Assembly: GCA_963579025.1 (NCBI GenBank)
Contig: CAUZFZ010000294.1
Location: 1 to 6,469 of the forward strand
Source of the DNA: CAUZFZ01 sp963579025
Lineage (GTDB): Bacteria; Planctomycetota; Planctomycetia; Planctomycetales; Planctomycetaceae
DNA: 6,469 nucleotides
Direction: 5' to 3'
The position numbers and the translations under genes were made by a program. How positions within the stretch are numbered: position 1 is the stretch's first letter; every line of letters starts with the position of its first letter. Shown piece after piece: positions 1 to 6,225 of this stretch. The notes under the pieces are model-generated. The model searched no databases. It was not told the origin of the DNA and saw nothing but the letters and a program-made list of their open reading frames with translations.

Positions 1-89
1 GTTAACGAGCGCGTGGTATTTCGATCGGATTCCATCGACCATTGTTGCATCCGGCATATAAACAGTTTGCAACAACTCAATGCAGAAGG
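1..89. other. Region downstream of the large-protein gene, nothing assigned
   Basis: These 89 bases follow the stop of the large-protein gene. All alternative minus-strand frames close within a few codons after the stop, so there is no sign that the gene was cut by a recent single frameshift. A 5-base inverted repeat (26-30 with 49-53) has an 18-base loop and no T-run, so it does not support a terminator. Confidence 0.5.
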
Positions 90-3000
90 TCAATGCCAAT
101 TAGGTAGTTTATTTACGAACGACGCCTCACCGTCAGGCAACGGGTTGCCGGCAAGGTCTGTGATGCTTTGTGAGCCAGACAGATTCAGCCCGACCGTACC
201 ATTGAGGCTGGCCAGGTCACCGCCGGATATGGTGATGTCGACGAATGGGCCGAACAGTTCGATGTTTGTAATCGTGGCCGTCGTACCAGTCACAGTGAAG
301 TCCGTAGCGACGGCATTGACCGCTTCGTTGAACAATCCTGTTATCACGACCGAGTCGACGTTTGTCCGTTCGCTAAACGGATCGGACCGGAAAAACTGCT
401 CCAACACGGGGGCCGTATTGTCGACCACGTACGCTTCAGTGATAAGTGGTGCCGTGCCTGGTAATACGTTACCAGCGAGATCGGTGATGTCCTGGCCGGC
501 AGTGTCCAGTTCGATTCCCACGGCAGCGTTCAGCCCGTCCAGGTTGCCACCAGAAACCGTCACGTCATACGTGCTTCCAGTGACGGAGCCGACGTTTGTG
601 ATTGTCGCCGTGGTCCCTGTCACCTTGAAGTCGGCTGCGCCGACATTGGCCACGTCTTCATCAAACCTTACGCGAAAAATGAGTGTGTCGGCGCGGGTCG
701 CTTCTGACGCCGGGTTCTCACGCAGGATGGAGTTCAGTGCCGGAGCATCGTTGTCGATGATGTAATCCTGATCGACCCCAGGCGGGGCGGGGGACAAAGC
801 GTTGCCAGCGAGGTCAATGATATTTTCATTAACGTCGAGCACCAGAATCACCGGACCGTTCAGCCCGGCCAGGTCGCCGCCAGACACGGTCACGTCGTAG
901 CTGCTGGCATTGAAGGCATTCACATTTGTCGGCGAGGCAGTCGAGCCGATCACATCGAAGTCTGCGGCATCAACGTTTGTCACCGGCTCGTTGAAGATCA
1001 CTCGGTAGACAACGGTGTCCGCGTTGGTGGGCGAGGTCGTCGGAGTCAGACGCGTGACCGATGTCCGCACGGGTGCCGCGTTGTCAACGGTGTAGGATTC
1101 ATCCGTTGCTGGTTCACCGGCTGGCAGAGCGTTACCGGCCAGGTCAACGATATTCTGGCCGGCGGCCTTGTCCAGACCGACAGGTCCGTTGAATTCCGCC
1201 AGGTTTCCTCCGGACACCGTGACGTCGTAAGTGCTCGGGGACACCTGCGCCACTCCCGTCACAGTCCCTGTCGTCGTTCCGCTGACGGCAAAGTCGGCCG
1301 CGTTTACGTTGACAACGTCTTCGGTAAACGTGGCACGGAAGACCAGCGTGTCCACGCTGGTAGGACTGGTCGCGGGGTTCAGTCGAGTAAAGGCCGTTCC
1401 GGGCGCCGTGTTGTCGAGCGAATGAACGTCATCCGTAGACGGTTCCCCAGCCTGAAGCGCGTTGCCGGCTTGATCCACAATGTTCTGGCCAGCCGCCAGA
1501 TTCAGACCCACATTGCCGTTGAATCCCGCCAGATTGCCTCCCGACACAGTGATCACGTGAGCCACACCGTCTGTCGTGGTCACGGATGTGATGGACCCAG
1601 TCGTTCCCGTGACCTCAAAGTCGGCCGCGTCAACCTGACTGACGACTTCGCTGAATGTCGCCAGAAACTTCACAGTGTCGGCATTCGTCGGAGTGCCCAA
1701 AGGATCTGATCGAGTAAAGGAATTCAGTAATGGATCGATCTTGTCGATTTCAAAAATGTGATCTTCGACTTCTCCGTCGGTTGCGGATCCAGTGGGGTTG
1801 GCCGCCGCGTCATCGGTACTGAGTCGAAATCGCGCAAATGTTAAAGCCGCCGCGCCGGCAGGAACGGACGGGAATGTCAGCGTGACGGTTCCGTTGTTCG
1901 TGTTGTTGGCGACGGCAGTGCTGGTACGTTCGGTGGAATTGTCGAAGACGCCGTCGGCGTTGTAGTCGATCCAGCCGTAGAGCGTGGCAGCCGAACCCGA
2001 CGTATTCGTGACCAGGACATCAATGGCCGGCTGCACTCCGGTGCGGGAGACCAGAACTCCCTGCGGACCGTCTTCGTCGTCAGTCACATCATCGCCGGTA
2101 GCCGTGGCATTCGGCACGGCCTCAACTTCGCCATCCACTGTGGCGCCCATATGCAGGTTGGGAACCGGTCCGTCCAGAACAATCGTATGACTCGGACCGT
2201 TGTCGGTGGACAGGGTGTTGTAGTTATTGGCACCAGTGCCGGCTGCTGTATCGGGTGCGTCGCCGTAGTCGATCTCAGCTCCGCCACCGCCACCGTCGTC
2301 ATCGATCGTCGTGACAATGACCGTCTGATTCGCCAGCGGATCAAACGCGTCGTCAGAAATCTCATCGACGACGGAGAGCGTTATCGCGGTCGTCTGATCC
2401 CCGTCTTCGATCGGGTCGTCCTGGCCGGTGACGGTGACGGTGACTGTCTGAGGGACGTTCCAATTGAACTGGTTGAACGTCAGCAGCAGCGGCAGGGCCG
2501 TGGCTTCGCCGATATCTCCGCTTGTCACTTCGATGGTGACGTCGAATGACGCTGGCGGCGCGTCCAGCACGACGGTGAAGGTGTCGGTCGATCCGGCCTC
2601 TGTGACCACCGTACCGCCGCCGGACTCTGTCACGGTGAAACCTGGGACTCCGGCAACGTGGTCTTCCACTTCGCCGTCGGACGCCAGTCCCGTGGGGTTT
2701 TCGGCGGCCGCGTCCGTGCTGATGCGGAAGCGAGCGAACGTCGGTCCAGTAAAACCGTTCGGCACTGCAGGGAACGGGAGCGATACCTCGGTAAGAATCG
2801 TTAAGTCAGGCACCGACAGTTGCGCACGCTCTGTTGCGTTATCGAAGACACCGTCTTTGTCGTAGTCGATCCAGCCCGAGACCGTGGCTGTTGCACCGGA
2901 AGTATTCGTGACCGTCATGCGTACGACAGGTGCAACGCCAGCGGTCAGCAAAAGGTCAACTGGATTAACGCCATCCTCGTCATCGAAAAGAGTCGCGTCG

Positions 3001-3341
3001 TCTCCGCTCGCAGTGGCGTTCGGAGTGGCGTCAGTTTCCGTATCCACGGGTTGCGGAAGAAAGCCAAAGTAGACCGTCGGCAAAACAGCTATGGGATCGA
3101 TCACGAGCGTGTGTCGCGGCCCGTTGTCAGCCTCGGTTGTGTTGTAGTCACCAGGGCCCGTGCCAGGTCCCAGGTCCGGGGCGTCACCGAAATCGGCGGC
3201 CAGCAGGAGCTTGGGTTCCAGAAGCTCAGGTCCGGATCGAATTCGATCCGAGATTAGTCGATCCCGGCCGGTCGCTGCTCGATTCCGTCGTCTGCCAGAA
3301 ACTCGCCGACGCAGTCGGCCCAGCCAGTTGAATCGTGTCAT
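90..3341 (-). CDS. Large modular extracellular protein: LEPR-XLL-like leader, two GEVED modules, Calx-beta-like domain, five Ig-like repeats
   Basis: A 1083-residue protein, probably exported or cell-surface. Residues 1-39 are strongly basic with many arginines, followed by LEPKLLLAA (41-49), a match to the planctomycete LEPR-XLL leader with Lys in place of Arg. Modules in order: GEVED-1 (about 50-228, opening DFGDAPD, closing DGEVEDH); a beta-rich Calx-beta-like segment (about 234-348); a Gly linker (350-354); GEVED-2 (about 358-528, opening DYGDAPD, closing DGEVEDH); five Ig-like repeats of about 105-112 residues (536-1083). The mature part is acidic, contains no cysteine and has only six lysines (seven in the whole protein). 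The ATG at 3341 is the only plausible start, because an in-frame stop lies at 3369-3371; its Shine-Dalgarno is poor (only a G-rich run). No dockerin, PEP-CTERM or other C-terminal sorting domain is seen. Adhesion or matrix structure is an inference; no enzymatic motif was found. Confidence 0.94.
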   Translation of the reverse strand: MTRFNWLGRLRRRVSGRRRNRAATGRDRLISDRIRSGPELLEPKLLLAADFGDAPDLGPGTGPGDYNTTEADNGPRHTLVIDPIAVLPTVYFGFLPQPVDTETDATPNATASGDDATLFDDEDGVNPVDLLLTAGVAPVVRMTVTNTSGATATVSGWIDYDKDGVFDNATERAQLSVPDLTILTEVSLPFPAVPNGFTGPTFARFRISTDAAAENPTGLASDGEVEDHVAGVPGFTVTESGGGTVVTEAGSTDTFTVVLDAPPASFDVTIEVTSGDIGEATALPLLLTFNQFNWNVPQTVTVTVTGQDDPIEDGDQTTAITLSVVDEISDDAFDPLANQTVIVTTIDDDGGGGGAEIDYGDAPDTAAGTGANNYNTLSTDNGPSHTIVLDGPVPNLHMGATVDGEVEAVPNATATGDDVTDDEDGPQGVLVSRTGVQPAIDVLVTNTSGSAATLYGWIDYNADGVFDNSTERTSTAVANNTNNGTVTLTFPSVPAGAAALTFARFRLSTDDAAANPTGSATDGEVEDHIFEIDKIDPLLNSFTRSDPLGTPTNADTVKFLATFSEVVSQVDAADFEVTGTTGSITSVTTTDGVAHVITVSGGNLAGFNGNVGLNLAAGQNIVDQAGNALQAGEPSTDDVHSLDNTAPGTAFTRLNPATSPTSVDTLVFRATFTEDVVNVNAADFAVSGTTTGTVTGVAQVSPSTYDVTVSGGNLAEFNGPVGLDKAAGQNIVDLAGNALPAGEPATDESYTVDNAAPVRTSVTRLTPTTSPTNADTVVYRVIFNEPVTNVDAADFDVIGSTASPTNVNAFNASSYDVTVSGGDLAGLNGPVILVLDVNENIIDLAGNALSPAPPGVDQDYIIDNDAPALNSILRENPASEATRADTLIFRVRFDEDVANVGAADFKVTGTTATITNVGSVTGSTYDVTVSGGNLDGLNAAVGIELDTAGQDITDLAGNVLPGTAPLITEAYVVDNTAPVLEQFFRSDPFSERTNVDSVVITGLFNEAVNAVATDFTVTGTTATITNIELFGPFVDITISGGDLASLNGTVGLNLSGSQSITDLAGNPLPDGEASFVNKLPNWH
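93..1736 (-). repeat. Five tandem Ig-like repeats within the large protein
   Basis: The units fall at about 1401-1736, 1071-1400, 741-1070, 408-740 and 93-407, in protein order. Each carries a TxxDT(V/L) strand, F-(S/T/N/D)-E-x-V, a V-x-A-x-DF-x-V-x-G motif, (Y)DVTVSGG(N/D)L, then I-x-D-x-AGN-x-L. The first four end in a DN-x-AP linker. They resemble bacterial Ig-like surface repeats in which DLAGN or DAAGN follows a VSGG strand. The fifth unit lacks the DN-x-AP linker and ends in SFVNKLPNWH and a stop. Units are similar at protein level but well diverged in DNA, so the duplications are old. Confidence 0.88.
1758..2270 (-). other. GEVED module 2 of the large protein
   Basis: Residues about 358-528. 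It opens with DYGDAPD and closes with TDGEVEDH, with the same internal landmarks as module 1: DNGPSHT (380-386), DDEDG (421-425), GWIDYNADGVFDNSTER (456-472) and TFARFRLST (501-509). It is about eight residues shorter than module 1. The DYNADGVFD segment keeps the DxDxDG-like acidic spacing with Asn at the third position, still compatible with calcium binding. Confidence 0.85.
2298..2642 (-). other. Calx-beta-like or other beta-sandwich domain of the large protein
   Basis: Residues about 234-348, between the two GEVED modules. It has alternating hydrophobic and Thr/Val strands (FTVTESGG, TFTVVLDAPP, VTVTGQDDPIEDGDQ) and ends in TIDDD before a run of five glycines. The acidic EDGDQ turn and the closing DDD are typical of Calx-beta-type repeats. 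Assignment is by pattern only; another immunoglobulin-like fold is possible. Confidence 0.5.
2658..3194 (-). other. GEVED module 1 of the large protein
   Basis: Residues about 50-228. It opens with DFGDAPD and contains DNGPRHT (72-78), a D-rich turn DDEDG (120-124), GWIDYDKDGVFDNATER (156-172), TFARFRIST (201-209) and the closing SDGEVEDH (221-228). The second module repeats every one of these landmarks in the same order, which shows an internal duplication. The DxDxDGxxD pattern in the DYDKDGVFD segment is a likely calcium-binding loop (inference). Confidence 0.85.
3195..3224 (-). other. LEPR-XLL-like leader motif of the large protein
   Basis: Residues 40-49 read LLEPKLLLAA and are followed directly by DFGDAPD. 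The LEPR-XLL motif marks the N-termini of many large planctomycete and verrucomicrobial extracellular proteins. Here the Arg is replaced by Lys. The motif sits behind about 39 residues rich in Arg (RLRRRVSGRRR near residues 9-19) instead of a short classical signal peptide. Cleavage near the AA at 48-49 is an inference. Confidence 0.75.
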
Positions 3342-3634
3342 TGCCCGCCCCCGATGGCCTGGAACCCGCTAGCGTGTGCGCATCAGCACAAAATGGCACG
3401 CGCTTGCGGCTCCATCGTGCGGCGCATCTCCCTTTAACTGCGTAAAACCTACCTTTCTACGTTCAGATCATCCACGGTTTTGGTGACTCCTGCTGTACTT
3501 TCTTCCTGGAAACGACAACGAGAGATCATCTGTTTGCATGACCTTCGCCGGTGAGCCTTTCTCGATCGCCAACACCGCCAGCGCAATCACCCGATGTCTG
3601 GCACTTCCAATCGGAGCACTGTGACGTAGGCCGG
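3342..3634. other. Intergenic region between the PQQ-like gene and the large-protein gene
   Basis: These 293 bases contain no gene I can support. A minus-strand open stretch of about 40 codons from a GTG near 3584 has no convincing ribosome site. There is no clear Rho-independent terminator after the PQQ-like gene and no convincing -35/-10 pair for the large-protein gene. An imperfect inverted repeat (3372-3379 with 3396-3403, 16-base loop) lies about 30 bases upstream of the large-protein start. In the minus-strand RNA it has one A-C mismatch, so its significance is doubtful. The gap length suggests that the large-protein gene has its own promoter (inference). Confidence 0.5.
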
Positions 3635-5173
3635 TCATCTGCGGTCGCTACCAATGCAGATCAGTTCCTTCAGTGTTCGCGCGTAAACTCGGCCATCGGC
3701 ATACGAGAGGCTGGAAAGCGACCATGTCTCGCCAGCAGGGCCGAGATCACTGGTGGACACCAATGCATTCTCGTCGAGTTTCTCTGCGTTCCAGCGCAGC
3801 ACGTAGACCATGCCGATCATCGTCGGCATGTAGATGTGCTCGCCGATTACGATGGGACTTGCTGCCGATACATGTCCCCAGCCGTTACCGGCATTGCGTT
3901 TGTCCTGTGTCGCCAGGAAGCCCTCCGCGTTGCGCATGTCATTCTTCAGCGCCTGCGACCACTGAATCTCATCGAGGTCGCCTGACGTCCTCGCGTGAAT
4001 GACCTGCACGGGAACTTGCAGATACTCGACGGAGCCCGTGCGGATGTTGACGCGTCCAATCAGGAATTCGTCGTGTGCAAGAAAGTAGTGGTAGTCTCCG
4101 ATCAGACAGTTCGTCTGGTTGGTAATCGCCTTGCGAATCTTGCTCAGCTTTTGATGCGTCAACGTGGTGTACTCATCGTCACGAAACCGACACACCGAGA
4201 CGTCATTTGAAATCGAGACACGGTCGCGTATTCGTCCCGTTTTGATATCGACGGTCAGGTGCTCCCTGCCGGCGAACAGACAGGCGACCTCGGTGTTCCA
4301 GCAGGCACTTTGAGCAGCTCCGTATTTCTCCACGGCCAGGTCCCAGATCGTCGTGCCATCATCCGCGTGGACCAGTGAAAGCCCATACGGTTCTTCTGGT
4401 GGCTGATGTCCCCCACCGCGACCCGTCAGGATGGCGCTGACACCATCGGCAGTCTTTCCGATCAAGGACGTCGAATGCACGGACGTCCCGGCCCTGGCGA
4501 TCCACTTACGTTTTCCACTACGAAGATCAAATGCCTGCAGCCGAGTCCAGTACTCTTTTCCACGTCCGAGTGGAGCGGCGCCGGGTTTGGTGGTCACTGA
4601 CACCGGCAGATCTTCACGCGGCACCTGCATCAGGATCACGTTGGAGCCGTGCAGCATGGGTTCGTGCTGCCGTGCATGATGCCGGCCAAACGGGCCCCAC
4701 TTGTAAGACCAGGCTTCGTTGCCGTCGAAATCGAAGCACCGCAGTGAGCCGCCAACATTAGTGAACAGGACGCGTTCTGTATCGGCTACTGGAGACGCGG
4801 CGGTGTTGTCACTGAACAGGCTGGAGAGATCGGTGACTCGTGTGCCCGGAATTTCACGACGCCAGAGTTCCTTCCCCGTGCCCGCGTCGAAACACAGTCC
4901 CAGAATCATCGAACCCGTTTCGGTGTCCTGAGTGATCGGTTCATGACTCGTTACAAACACGCGACCGCCTGAGACGATCGCCGTCCCCTGGCCCGTGTTT
5001 GGTAACGGCGACCGCCAGATCACGTTTTGGCCGAGTGCGACACTGAATTGCTGTGGAGCTTTTCCAGAGACAACGAAGTTCCCGTTCGGCCCCGCGGCCT
5101 GAGGCCAGTCACTCGCGCATACGACCGAGGTGGACACGACCAGAAGGCTCACCATCACGTGAATTATTCGCAC
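3635..5173 (-). CDS. Secreted PQQ-like beta-propeller repeat protein
   Basis: 512 residues with the preferred GTG start. Residues 1-20 form a classical signal peptide (MRIIHVMVSLLVV, then VCA before SDWPQ). The mature protein starts DWPQAAGPNG, like the WPQWRGP start of many planctomycete PQQ-like propeller proteins. Blade motifs of the form D/N-x-x-(T/S)G-x-x-x-W or close variants recur: DAGTGKELW (96-104), DFDGNEAW (148-155), DLRSGKRKW (216-224), DDGTTIW (271-277), DIKTGRIRD (309-317) and NIRTGSVEY (376-384). Strands such as ASPIVIGEHIYMP (438-450) and LSYADGRVYART (489-500) complete the fold. This family (PF13360-type, BamB-like) is usually a scaffold or binding protein. No PQQ-dehydrogenase catalytic signature is visible, so neither an enzyme role nor PQQ binding is claimed. 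It follows the NHL gene in the same direction after 117 bases, so co-transcription is possible. Substrate and partner are unknown. Confidence 0.92.
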   Translation of the reverse strand: MRIIHVMVSLLVVSTSVVCASDWPQAAGPNGNFVVSGKAPQQFSVALGQNVIWRSPLPNTGQGTAIVSGGRVFVTSHEPITQDTETGSMILGLCFDAGTGKELWRREIPGTRVTDLSSLFSDNTAASPVADTERVLFTNVGGSLRCFDFDGNEAWSYKWGPFGRHHARQHEPMLHGSNVILMQVPREDLPVSVTTKPGAAPLGRGKEYWTRLQAFDLRSGKRKWIARAGTSVHSTSLIGKTADGVSAILTGRGGGHQPPEEPYGLSLVHADDGTTIWDLAVEKYGAAQSACWNTEVACLFAGREHLTVDIKTGRIRDRVSISNDVSVCRFRDDEYTTLTHQKLSKIRKAITNQTNCLIGDYHYFLAHDEFLIGRVNIRTGSVEYLQVPVQVIHARTSGDLDEIQWSQALKNDMRNAEGFLATQDKRNAGNGWGHVSAASPIVIGEHIYMPTMIGMVYVLRWNAEKLDENALVSTSDLGPAGETWSLSSLSYADGRVYARTLKELICIGSDRR

Positions 5174-5290
5174 AGCGTTATTCCTGCCTGTTTGCCAGCG
5201 ATCGATCGTAAAGCGCCGACGCATTCGAATTAAAGTTCCCGACTGCCGGTGTAGACAGTCAGTAACAGAAGTTGCTTCGTGGTTTCTCCG
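5174..5290. other. Short intergenic gap between the NHL and PQQ-like genes
   Basis: 117 bases between the NHL stop and the preferred GTG start. A 5-base inverted repeat (5241-5245 with 5256-5260) has a 10-base loop and is not followed by a T-run on the minus strand, so it is too weak to call a terminator. If the ATG at 5224 were used, the gap would shrink to 66 bases. Confidence 0.45.
5182..5187 (-). promoter_or_regulatory. Ribosome binding site GCAGGA that decides the GTG start of the PQQ-like gene
   Basis: On the minus strand GCAGGA is followed by 8 bases and then GTG at 5173-5171. Starting there places the hydrophobic signal-peptide core right after a short basic end (MRIIH). The alternative ATG at 5224 has only a weak GGGAA about 11 bases upstream and would add 17 polar residues before the signal peptide. 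Confidence 0.6.
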
Positions 5291-6214
5291 CTATCGATCC
5301 GGGTTCACCGGTTGGAATTTCTGCAGTCGTTCTCCGCCGACTTCCGCGACGTACAGGTTTCCGTTGTTGTCAAACGCCAGCATGTGCGGCAGGTTGAATT
5401 GTCCGAGGGCCTGGCCCTTGCTGCCAATGCGCAGGTCGACCTGACCGTTCGGCTTCAGACGCAGAACCTGATTCGCCCGGCCGTCGGCCACGAAGACACG
5501 ATGCTTCCCATCGATCGCCATTCCGTAAGGCGCGAACCCATTCCAGATACCGAGCCGTTTTCCGTTCAGGTCGAATATCTGGACTCGATCGTTCTCCCGG
5601 TCACCGACCAGCACGCGGTGGTTTTTGTCGACGATGATGCTGTGTGGCAGATTGAATTCTCCCGGTTGATCCCCGGGTGTGCCCCACGACGTTACGTAGC
5701 GACCATCGGCCTCGAACTTCACAACCCGAGTGTTCTCGTACCCGTCAGACACGAACACGACTCCGTCTGGACCGAACGCGACGTCTGTCGGCTTGTTGAA
5801 CTGCTCGCGATCGGCACCGGGTCGGTCGACTTTCCCTAACGCCAGCAGCAGCTTTCCCGTCGGGCTGAATTTATAGACCACGTGATGTCCGATGTCCGTC
5901 ACCCAGACATTGTCATCGCGGTCGATTCGCATGCCGTGTGCCACACCAATCAGGTCGTTTCCCCAGGCACGTACAAACTTGCCTGATTTGTCGACGCAGA
6001 TGATGGGCTTCTTTCCACGGTGGAACAGATAAATATGCCCGTCGCTGTTGATCGCCACGGCCGAGCATTTGCCCAGAGTGACATCGTCAGGCAGCGTCAG
6101 AAAATCCGGCACCGGCGTGTAGCTCGGCGAATCGTCCGCGAGGCAGGAGTCGGCATCGATCATCATCGCGATGATCACTCCGCAACACAGCATGTTCCCT
6201 GGGATCGTCTTCAT
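5291..6214 (-). CDS. Secreted NHL-repeat six-blade propeller, peptidylglycine alpha-amidating lyase (PAL)-like
   Basis: 307 residues from the ATG at 6214. Residues 1-26 form a signal peptide (MKTIPGNMLCCGVIIAMMID, likely cut after SCLA). The rest is a run of NHL blades, seen as recurring GxFxxPxxI/VxxDxxxxVxVxDxxNxRVxxF patterns, about six in all. It matches the lyase domain of eukaryotic peptidylglycine alpha-amidating monooxygenase, which splits peptidyl-alpha-hydroxyglycine into peptide amide and glyoxylate. Counterparts of the known active site are present in order: FHRG (Arg66), AHGM (His93), SDGYEN (Tyr159), LPHS (His191), DREN (Arg206) and LPHM (His277). The three His would bind the metal. 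The vertebrate disulfide next to the catalytic Tyr is absent (Glu160 in place of Cys). No monooxygenase (PHM) domain is fused or adjacent in this window, so the natural substrate is open. It could also be a non-catalytic NHL binding protein. Confidence 0.93.
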   Translation of the reverse strand: MKTIPGNMLCCGVIIAMMIDADSCLADDSPSYTPVPDFLTLPDDVTLGKCSAVAINSDGHIYLFHRGKKPIICVDKSGKFVRAWGNDLIGVAHGMRIDRDDNVWVTDIGHHVVYKFSPTGKLLLALGKVDRPGADREQFNKPTDVAFGPDGVVFVSDGYENTRVVKFEADGRYVTSWGTPGDQPGEFNLPHSIIVDKNHRVLVGDRENDRVQIFDLNGKRLGIWNGFAPYGMAIDGKHRVFVADGRANQVLRLKPNGQVDLRIGSKGQALGQFNLPHMLAFDNNGNLYVAEVGGERLQKFQPVNPDR

Positions 6215-6221
6215 CGCTGAA

Positions 6222-6225
6222 CTCC
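6222..6225 (-). promoter_or_regulatory. Ribosome binding site GGAG of the NHL gene
   Basis: On the minus strand GGAG sits 7 bases before the ATG at 6214-6212. This supports the ATG that opens directly into a signal peptide over the TTG at 6292, which would add 26 polar residues upstream of it. A TATAAA box at 6272-6277, 58 bases before the ATG, could be a -10 element, but no matching -35 was found. Confidence 0.65.

Noticed and set aside
13..765. Long plus-strand open frame (250 codons) opposite the Ig-like repeats
   Set aside because: It is the mirror of the repeated minus-strand coding sequence: its residues follow the repeat period and it has no domain of its own. Wobble-only differences between repeats 4 and 5 fit the minus frame.
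3372..3403. Hairpin in the leader of the large-protein gene as a regulatory RNA element
   Set aside because: In the minus-strand RNA the stem has an A-C mismatch and a 16-base loop; no riboswitch core is recognisable.
3465..3584. Minus-strand open stretch of about 40 codons in the gap before the large-protein gene (begins VIALAVLAIEKGSPAK)
   Set aside because: It has a GTG start without a Shine-Dalgarno sequence and no known domain, and it is short enough to occur by chance in GC-rich DNA.
3635..5173. PQQ-dependent alcohol or glucose dehydrogenase
   Set aside because: Only the generic propeller motifs are present. The length is short for the dehydrogenases, and no adjacent Cys pair or cytochrome CxxCH motif is found.
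5241..5260. Inverted repeat GACTG/CAGTC as a terminator after the NHL gene
   Set aside because: The stem is only 5 bases with a 10-base loop, and no T-run follows on the minus strand.
5279..5839. Plus-strand open frame (186 codons) opposite the NHL gene
   Set aside because: The minus strand encodes clear NHL blades with PAL-type residues over the same bases; the plus frame shows no fold pattern and starts in the intergenic gap without a ribosome site.
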